A stretch of DNA of 12,584 nucleotides from Nitrosomonas sp. (lineage in GTDB: Bacteria > Pseudomonadota > Gammaproteobacteria > Burkholderiales > Nitrosomonadaceae). The translations under genes were made by a program, and so were the position numbers. Positions within the stretch are counted from its first letter, which is position 1, and every line of letters begins with the position of its first letter. The stretch covers positions 1 to 12,584 of the forward strand of contig DOOY01000078.1 in NCBI GenBank assembly GCA_003514765.1. The letters run 5' to 3'. Of the stretch, positions 7,823-12,584 are shown piece after piece. Below the pieces are notes generated by a model. It saw nothing but the letters and a program-made list of their open reading frames with translations. It was not told where the DNA came from and made no database searches.

Positions 7823-9667
7823 ATGGCAAAATTTTTTTTACCGGTGACTGGTCTTTTATATCTGGGCGTTTATGCTACCACAGTGTTGCCGGTCGGCAAG
7901 GTTTACGAGGAACCCATCGTTGTGACGGCAACCCGAACAGCTCAGACGGCAGATGCCACACTTGCAGCAGTTACGGTGATTACTCGCCAGGAGATTGAGC
8001 GTTTGCAAGCCAGATCTATTCAAGACCTGTTTCGTGGTCTGCCGGGTATCAATATTGCCAATAGTGGCGGACCGGGTAAGCATACGGCAGTTTTTATGCG
8101 TGGGACGGAGTCGGATCATATCCAGGTTTTGATCGATGGTATCCGCGTCGGTTCGGCGACTTCCGGTACAACTTTATTTGAGAATATCCCCATCGAACAG
8201 GTCGAGCGTATTGAAATTGTGCGTGGTCCACGTTCTAGTTTATACGGTACAGAAGCAATCGGCGGTGTTATCCAGATTTTTACTCGCGAGGGTGAAAGAA
8301 AAGGTAAACCCAGCTTGAGTTTGGGTGGTGGTAGTTACGCCACGCTGAATGGCTCTGCCAATCTTTCCATGGGCAACGCACAAGGTTGGCTCAATCTGGG
8401 AGTCAGCGGAATTGGTACGGGAGGATTCAACGCTTGTCGCGGTTCGCCTGTTTCTGGGTGTTTTAATCCTGATCCAGATAAGGACAAGGATGGTTATCGT
8501 AATATTTCTGGTTCAGCCCGAACAGGGTATCGTTTTGCCAGCGGTCTTGAAATAGCAGCTAATTTTCTCCATGCTGCCGGTAAATCCGAGTTCGATGGAA
8601 GCCCATCTTTTGCGCTCAACAAATCGTTAATCACGCAGCAGGTTTTTGGTGGCTCTGCGAGCTTCTCCCCGCTGGATGCTTGGCGAATGAAATTGACTGC
8701 AGGACGAAGTCGAGAGAACCTGGATTCTTTTGAGGATAAAATCTTACAGACCCATTTTAATACCCAGCGTGATACGGTTATGCTGCAAAATGATTTGGCG
8801 CTGTTCGCTAATCAACTAACGACTCTTGGTGGCGATTACCAGTATGATCATGTCGACAGTACGACTCGTTTTGCAGTGGGCTCACGGTATAATTGGGGTG
8901 TTTTTGCACAACATCAGGCAACCATCGCTCGTTATAACTTGCAGGCATCATTGCGTTTGGACAACAATCAGCAATTTGGCAGGCACGTGACGGGAGGCAT
9001 AGCCTGGGGTTATGCCCTAACGGATAGTACTCGCTTGCTAGCTAGCTTTGGCAGCGCCTTTAAGGCTCCCACCTTTAATGAACTATACTTTCCGAGCTTC
9101 AGCAATGCGGAACTACGACCAGAGGAATCCCGTGGTTTTGAGCTGGGCGCTAAAGGTAATACTGGCTGGGGAAATTGGTCACTTAATCTTTATGAAACTC
9201 ATATTGATGATCTTATTTCATTTGATCTTAATAGTAATAGTATCGCCAATGTCGATAAAGCACTTATCCGTGGGGTTGAAGGCGTGCTCACTACTCTGAT
9301 CAAGGGCTGGCATGTCAATATGAACCTTACTCTGCTTGACCCGGTTGACAAGTCTGCCGGATTCAACCGAGGCAATATTCTGGCGCGTCGCGCCCGACAA
9401 TCGTTTCGCATTGACACCTTCCGCACTTATGGCGAATATGGTTTAGGCGTATTACTGTTGGCGGAAGGCCGACGCTACGATGATCCGGGCAATACACGCG
9501 AGCTTGATGGTTATGTTAAAGTCGACTTGCGCGCTGAGTATCAGATCAATACGCATTGGCGATTACAGGGGCGTATCGAGAATATTTTTGACAAGCAATA
9601 TGAAACTGCCGCATTTTTCAATCAACCAGGAAGGAATTTTTTTGCTACTCTGCGCTATCAACCCTAA
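7823..9667 (+). CDS. btuB: TonB-dependent vitamin B12 receptor BtuB
   Basis: A 614-residue outer-membrane receptor that imports corrinoids using TonB energy. After a short signal-like N-terminus comes the Ton box EEPIVVTA (29-36), then the plug domain with SIQDLFRGLPGINI, VLIDGIRVG and IEIVRGPRSSLYGTEAIGGVIQIFT (the last about 131-155). The rest is a 22-strand-type barrel with FGSAFKAPTFNELYFPSF and ends NIFDKQYE...FFATLRYQP. ATG 7823 is chosen because GAGGA lies 8 nt upstream and the signal peptide starts there; an in-frame TTG at 7787 adds twelve polar residues. An acidic DPDKDKDG stretch (217-224) follows two cysteines (205, 213) and may be a calcium-binding outer loop. The riboswitch upstream and btuM and btuR downstream fix the substrate as a corrinoid. 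Confidence 0.93.
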   Translation: MAKFFLPVTGLLYLGVYATTVLPVGKVYEEPIVVTATRTAQTADATLAAVTVITRQEIERLQARSIQDLFRGLPGINIANSGGPGKHTAVFMRGTESDHIQVLIDGIRVGSATSGTTLFENIPIEQVERIEIVRGPRSSLYGTEAIGGVIQIFTREGERKGKPSLSLGGGSYATLNGSANLSMGNAQGWLNLGVSGIGTGGFNACRGSPVSGCFNPDPDKDKDGYRNISGSARTGYRFASGLEIAANFLHAAGKSEFDGSPSFALNKSLITQQVFGGSASFSPLDAWRMKLTAGRSRENLDSFEDKILQTHFNTQRDTVMLQNDLALFANQLTTLGGDYQYDHVDSTTRFAVGSRYNWGVFAQHQATIARYNLQASLRLDNNQQFGRHVTGGIAWGYALTDSTRLLASFGSAFKAPTFNELYFPSFSNAELRPEESRGFELGAKGNTGWGNWSLNLYETHIDDLISFDLNSNSIANVDKALIRGVEGVLTTLIKGWHVNMNLTLLDPVDKSAGFNRGNILARRARQSFRIDTFRTYGEYGLGVLLLAEGRRYDDPGNTRELDGYVKVDLRAEYQINTHWRLQGRIENIFDKQYETAAFFNQPGRNFFATLRYQP

Positions 9668-9689
9668 TTCTTTGTAGAGGAGTTCCAGC

Positions 9690-10274
9690 ATGCTCGTATT
9701 ATCCGTCCGTAATCAAATAATCATAGGCAGTGTCCTAGCGGTACTGCTGATTATGACACGTAGTCATCATTTTGCTGCCATGCACACGCTGCCCGGTGCC
9801 TCCTGGGCAGTTTTCTTTCTAGCGGGGATATATCTCAGATCGGTATCATCACTGCCTTGGCTGCTGGCACTAACATGGCTACTGGATTTTTCAGCTTATA
9901 AATGGGGTAGCGGCAGCAGTGATTATTGTTTGACGTATGCTTACGCTTTTTTGCTGCCGGCGTACGGTTCGCTGTGGCTGGCTGGCCGTTGGTATGTTTC
10001 TCAATACCAGTTCTCCTGGCGCGGATTGCTGCCACTTTTCTCGAGCATGGCGGTGGGGCTGGTTCTTTGTGAGTTATTTTCTAGCGGAGGTTTCTATTTC
10101 TTTTCAGGCCGATTTATAGAGCCCACATTGATAGGTTTTGGTCAGCGTTTTGTAAACTATTTTCCACTTTATGTTGGATCTTTTCTGCTTTATACCGTAA
10201 TTGCTATTGGTTTGCATAGTATTGTTAAAATTATCGCTAGTAATCGCAGCCTGCGGCAGGTAGTCAATGGATGA
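9690..10274 (+). CDS. btuM: Solitary vitamin B12 transporter BtuM
   Basis: A 194-residue membrane protein with about six hydrophobic segments, the size and topology of an ECF-type S-component. I identify it as BtuM, the B12 transporter studied in Thiobacillus denitrificans, which works without an ECF module and uses an invariant cysteine at residue 80 to remove cyanide from cyanocobalamin. Here Cys80 falls at exactly that residue in DYCLTYAYAFLLPAYGSLWLAGRW (about residues 78-101), a conserved-looking stretch. HHFAAMHTLPGASWAVFFLAG (about 26-46) is the other family-like block. AGAGGAG (9676-9682) is a strong ribosome-binding site. The start is 22 nt after btuB and the end overlaps btuR by 8 bp, so the three genes form one operon. 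Identity rests on remembered family features and context, not on a search. Confidence 0.85.
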   Translation: MLVLSVRNQIIIGSVLAVLLIMTRSHHFAAMHTLPGASWAVFFLAGIYLRSVSSLPWLLALTWLLDFSAYKWGSGSSDYCLTYAYAFLLPAYGSLWLAGRWYVSQYQFSWRGLLPLFSSMAVGLVLCELFSSGGFYFFSGRFIEPTLIGFGQRFVNYFPLYVGSFLLYTVIAIGLHSIVKIIASNRSLRQVVNG

Positions 10275-10884
10275 AACAGCGGAACTACCTACGCAGGAAC
10301 AGCGTTATCGAATTCGCATGCAGCGTAAGAAAGCAGTTGTGGACTCAGCTATTGTACGTGCGGATAAAAAAAAAGGACTGCTTCTACTTCTGACCGGTAA
10401 CGGCAAGGGTAAATCCAGTTCTGGCTTTGGCATGATCGCCCGCGCTTTGGGCCATGGTATGCGTGTTGGTGTGGCTCAGTTTATCAAGGGGCACTCGAAT
10501 ACGGGTGAGGAAGCTTTCTTTCGTCAGCAGAACAATGTTATCTGGCACGTGCTGGGAGAAGGCTTCACTTGGGATACGCAGGATCTGGTGCGCGATACGG
10601 CAACTGCCCAACGTGGCTGGAAGATTGCTCAGCAGATGTTGCAGGATTCATCACTGGACTTAATCCTTCTCGACGAACTTACTTACCCGCTTAAATATGG
10701 CTGGCTGGATTTGGCGACTGTACTAGATGATCTAAAAAACCGTCCAGCAATGCAACATGTTGTGATTACCGGACGTGGTGCTCCTGAGGCGCTGTATGCA
10801 GCAGTAGATACCGTTACGGAGATGCATGACAAAAAGCATGCTTTCCAAGCAGGCATTCAGGCACAAGCTGGTATCGACTTGTAG
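10267..10884 (+). CDS. btuR: Corrinoid adenosyltransferase (CobO/BtuR type)
   Basis: A 205-residue cytoplasmic ATP:cob(I)alamin adenosyltransferase that transfers adenosine from ATP to reduced corrinoid to make adenosylcobalamin. The P-loop is GNGKGKSS (44-51), followed by GFGMIARALGHG, QFIKG (71-75), a Walker B-like LILLDELTY (132-140), VVITGRGAP (165-173) and the family C-terminal signature VTEMHDKKHAFQAGIQAQAGI (183-203). The length is normal and all motifs are present. The ATG lies inside btuM (8-bp overlap), which indicates translational coupling. As the last gene it converts the imported, dealkylated or decyanated corrinoid into the coenzyme that should close the upstream riboswitch, giving product feedback on uptake. 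cobA and cobO are synonyms in other genomes. Confidence 0.95.
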   Translation: MDETAELPTQEQRYRIRMQRKKAVVDSAIVRADKKKGLLLLLTGNGKGKSSSGFGMIARALGHGMRVGVAQFIKGHSNTGEEAFFRQQNNVIWHVLGEGFTWDTQDLVRDTATAQRGWKIAQQMLQDSSLDLILLDELTYPLKYGWLDLATVLDDLKNRPAMQHVVITGRGAPEALYAAVDTVTEMHDKKHAFQAGIQAQAGIDL

Positions 10885-11221
10885 TAGCATCTTGCGTTAC
10901 TTGTAGGCGACAGTTTTGATAGAGCTACGCAAGGTTGTATGTTCACAACAAATAAAACTGACTGCTTCATAAAGCGCTTTGGATTTCATATAAAACCAAA
11001 TAGCTTATTTTCCACAAGTCCAGGTGGTTTGTTGATTTTCTACATGGGTTCACAGATGGCTTGCAACTTGGTTTTAAATTGAGTAGCATTGACCACTCTA
11101 TCTGTGGGGAATTGTTTTGTAGTTTCGGTAAAAATCTCTTGATTACCCCTTTTTGCTTGAAAATAGATAGTCAAAAATTGTAGGTTATTAACTATAGCAA
11201 CCAAAAGAGGGGGGGTCCGTT
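10885..11221. other. 337-bp spacer between btuR and the porin gene
   Basis: No confident gene lies here. CTTGCGT (10891-10897) and ACGCAAG (10927-10933) are perfect 7-bp inverted repeats 29 bp apart, and GTTGT/ACAAC (10934-10949) is a small hairpin next to them; neither has a T run, so a terminator for the btu operon is not shown. AAAGCGCTTT (10971-10980) is a 10-bp palindrome. On the minus strand about 67 codons stay open from about 11170 to the stop at 10967-10969, with no good start or ribosome-binding site; part of it reads GVIKRFLPK, which faintly recalls the end of IS30-type transposases. The region just before 11207 is AT-rich and should hold the porin promoter, but I see no clear boxes. 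Confidence 0.5.
11207..11215 (+). promoter_or_regulatory. Porin ribosome-binding site containing a run of seven G
   Basis: GAGGGGGGG lies 6 nt before the TTG start codon. The seven consecutive G (11209-11215) make the site both a ribosome-binding site and a short homopolymer tract. Slippage would change the spacing to the start codon, not the reading frame. Confidence 0.6.
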
Positions 11222-12439
11222 TTGCAAATTAATCTAAATAACTTAAAAAGCTCATCTCTCAGCCTGTGCGGTATTTTTCTTTTTGCCACCTGTGTTTATG
11301 CTGAAACAGATTATGAGCACGAGGCTTATCTTGAGGGGATTTATGATCAAGGGCTGATTGAAAGCGTGACCGGGTTTAAATATAACGAAACGAATTTTAT
11401 GAAATCGTTAGGAATTAAATTTGGTGGCTGGACAGAGATCGGTTTTACAGGCAACCCTGATGATCCTAAAGGCACTAATGGCCCTGTTACGTTTAATGAT
11501 GGTCCTAATGAATTCAAGTTGCATCAGGTCTATGGTTTTATTGAACGGGAAGTAGATACCAGTGCGAGCACGATTAATTTTGGCTTCCGAGCCGACCTAT
11601 TATATGGCACCGATGCCCGTTTCTCAACGGCATCAAATTTTGACGTAAATATTCTGAATAGCGCTAGTGAACGTAAGCTAGTATTTCCGCAAATTTATGT
11701 CGATACTTTTTTACCAATTGGGAATGGTATAACTGCTACCGTTGGTCACTTTTATACTCTGATCGGATATGAGGTTGTGCCTTCCACTGGAAATTTCTTT
11801 TTCTCTCACGCCTATGCCATGCAATATGGTGAGCCGTTTACTCATACCGGCGCGTTATTGTCATACCCCATTAATGAGAACATTACGATCAGGGGGGGCG
11901 TGGTGGCTGGCTGGGATGCTTTTTTTCATCAGCCTGCTAATTTTCTTGGCAGCGTGGCTTATACCACAGATGATGAGAGAACATCGTTGACCGCATCGTT
12001 GATTACCGGGGATGTGAAAACCGATGGTCTGAATAGTCAGCATAACCGTACCATGTATAGTCTTGTATTGGAGCATGACATTACAGAGAAATTACATTAT
12101 GTGCTTCAGCATGATTTAGGTGTTGAGGCAAAAACTGCGCTGAGTCGTGCGGCGCAATGGTACGGGATAAATCAGTATTTATTCTATGATATTTTGCCAA
12201 GCTTAAGTATGGGCTTACGTGTTGAGTGGTTCCGAGATGATGACGGTGTCAGAGTACTTGGTAATGGAAGAGGTGAAAATTTTATTGGGGTGACGGGCGG
12301 ATTGAACTATACTCCAATAGCTGGATTTACCTTGCGTCCGGAGGTGAGATATGATCGCTCAACAAGAGATGCGGCATTTAAAGATGGTAGAGACAATGAT
12401 CAGATTTTACTGTCTATGAGTGGTATTTTTCGGTTTTAG
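11222..12439 (+). CDS. Outer-membrane beta-barrel porin, BBP2 (OmpL-like) family
   Basis: A 405-residue protein with a signal peptide (LCGIFLFATCVYA, likely cut after Ala27) and a mature part of alternating beta strands ending in the aromatic SGIFRF, as expected for barrels assembled by BAM. The best family signature is the stretch with GHFYTLIGYEVVPSTGNFF (about residues 176-194), followed by SHAYAMQYGEPFTHTGAL. These fit the putative beta-barrel porin-2 family (often annotated OmpL-like or DUF1597); its substrate is unknown. The start is TTG at 11222, supported by the signal peptide and the ribosome-binding site; the first in-frame ATG, at residue 60, would delete the signal sequence. It appears to be transcribed on its own or with the gene starting at 12578. 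In related bacteria such porins can sit beside nitrogen-regulation genes, but nothing here proves that. Confidence 0.83.
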   Translation: MQINLNNLKSSSLSLCGIFLFATCVYAETDYEHEAYLEGIYDQGLIESVTGFKYNETNFMKSLGIKFGGWTEIGFTGNPDDPKGTNGPVTFNDGPNEFKLHQVYGFIEREVDTSASTINFGFRADLLYGTDARFSTASNFDVNILNSASERKLVFPQIYVDTFLPIGNGITATVGHFYTLIGYEVVPSTGNFFFSHAYAMQYGEPFTHTGALLSYPINENITIRGGVVAGWDAFFHQPANFLGSVAYTTDDERTSLTASLITGDVKTDGLNSQHNRTMYSLVLEHDITEKLHYVLQHDLGVEAKTALSRAAQWYGINQYLFYDILPSLSMGLRVEWFRDDDGVRVLGNGRGENFIGVTGGLNYTPIAGFTLRPEVRYDRSTRDAAFKDGRDNDQILLSMSGIFRF

Positions 12440-12565
12440 AATGCTGGCTTATGGCATTGGATTGTGGGTGTTTGTTGCTTAGACAGACAAGGTATAGTGG
12501 TAGCTTCAGCATATATAATTAATATTTAGAATTAACAAGACGAAGCGATTAAGTTTGATATAAAT

Positions 12566-12571
12566 AAGGAG
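12566..12571 (+). promoter_or_regulatory. Strong ribosome-binding site of the gene at the right edge
   Basis: AAGGAG stands 6 nt before an ATG at 12578, an excellent Shine-Dalgarno arrangement. The 138-bp spacer from the porin stop is AT-rich; TTGTTG and TATAGT 15 bp apart (about 12470-12496) could be a weak promoter. No intrinsic terminator is visible after the porin. Confidence 0.6.
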
Positions 12572-12577
12572 AGAGAC

Positions 12578-12584
12578 ATGCATG
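12578..12584 (+). CDS. Start of an unidentified gene (truncated by window edge)
   Basis: Only ATG-CAT-G is inside the window. The call rests on the strong AAGGAG ribosome-binding site before it. A second ATG at 12582 in another frame is 4 nt further and also possible. No product can be assigned. Confidence 0.45.

Noticed and set aside
8136..8555. Plus-strand alternative frames inside btuB
   Set aside because: The receptor frame carries all conserved plug motifs; these are shadows.
10891..10949. Inverted repeats after btuR as an intrinsic terminator
   Set aside because: Long loop or weak stem and no T run; left only as a note in the spacer.
1..12584. CRISPR array, tRNA or rRNA gene, complete insertion sequence
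   Set aside because: No regularly spaced direct repeats, no cloverleaf or rRNA signature, and no intact transposase or terminal repeats were seen by eye.

Overview
The window looks like chromosome of a betaproteobacterium, plausibly of the Nitrosomonadales or a related AT-rich lineage. The evidence is infA lying between secY and rpmJ (a betaproteobacterial arrangement; E. coli has infA elsewhere), the style of the ribosomal proteins, and a btuB-btuM-btuR cobalamin cluster of a kind known from Thiobacillus-like betaproteobacteria. Genus-level placement is inference.

Region 1 (1-5516, + strand) is the distal half of the spc ribosomal operon running into the alpha operon: rpsE (3' end only), rpmD, rplO, secY, infA, rpmJ, rpsM, rpsK, rpsD, rpoA, rplQ. 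Gene order is canonical and spacing is tight. It encodes ribosomal proteins, the SecY translocon channel, initiation factor IF-1 and the RNA polymerase alpha subunit. rplO and rpmJ use TTG starts, and rplQ starts inside the end of rpoA.

Region 2 (5517-7373) is a convergent spacer with a perfect 12-bp palindrome, then a minus-strand gene for a secreted gamma-glutamyltranspeptidase (ggt).

Region 3 (7374-10884) is the most interesting part: a self-contained vitamin B12 acquisition operon. A good sigma-70 promoter precedes a full cobalamin riboswitch and a leader of about 157 nt with competing hairpins. Three tightly linked genes follow: btuB (outer-membrane TonB-dependent receptor), btuM (a small membrane protein matching the solitary B12 transporter BtuM, with a cysteine exactly at residue 80) and btuR/cobO (corrinoid adenosyltransferase, overlapping btuM by 8 bp). 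Together they could bring corrinoid across the outer membrane, move and possibly decyanate it at the inner membrane, and convert it to adenosylcobalamin, the expected riboswitch ligand. No BtuCDF ABC transporter is present in the window.

Region 4 (10885-12584) holds a 337-bp spacer with a possible decayed ORF on the minus strand, then a BBP2-family outer-membrane porin with a TTG start and a run of seven G in its ribosome-binding site. At the right edge is a strong ribosome-binding site and the first codons of an unidentified gene.

Most of the window is ordinary core genome. The B12 operon and its leader RNA deserve the closest attention.
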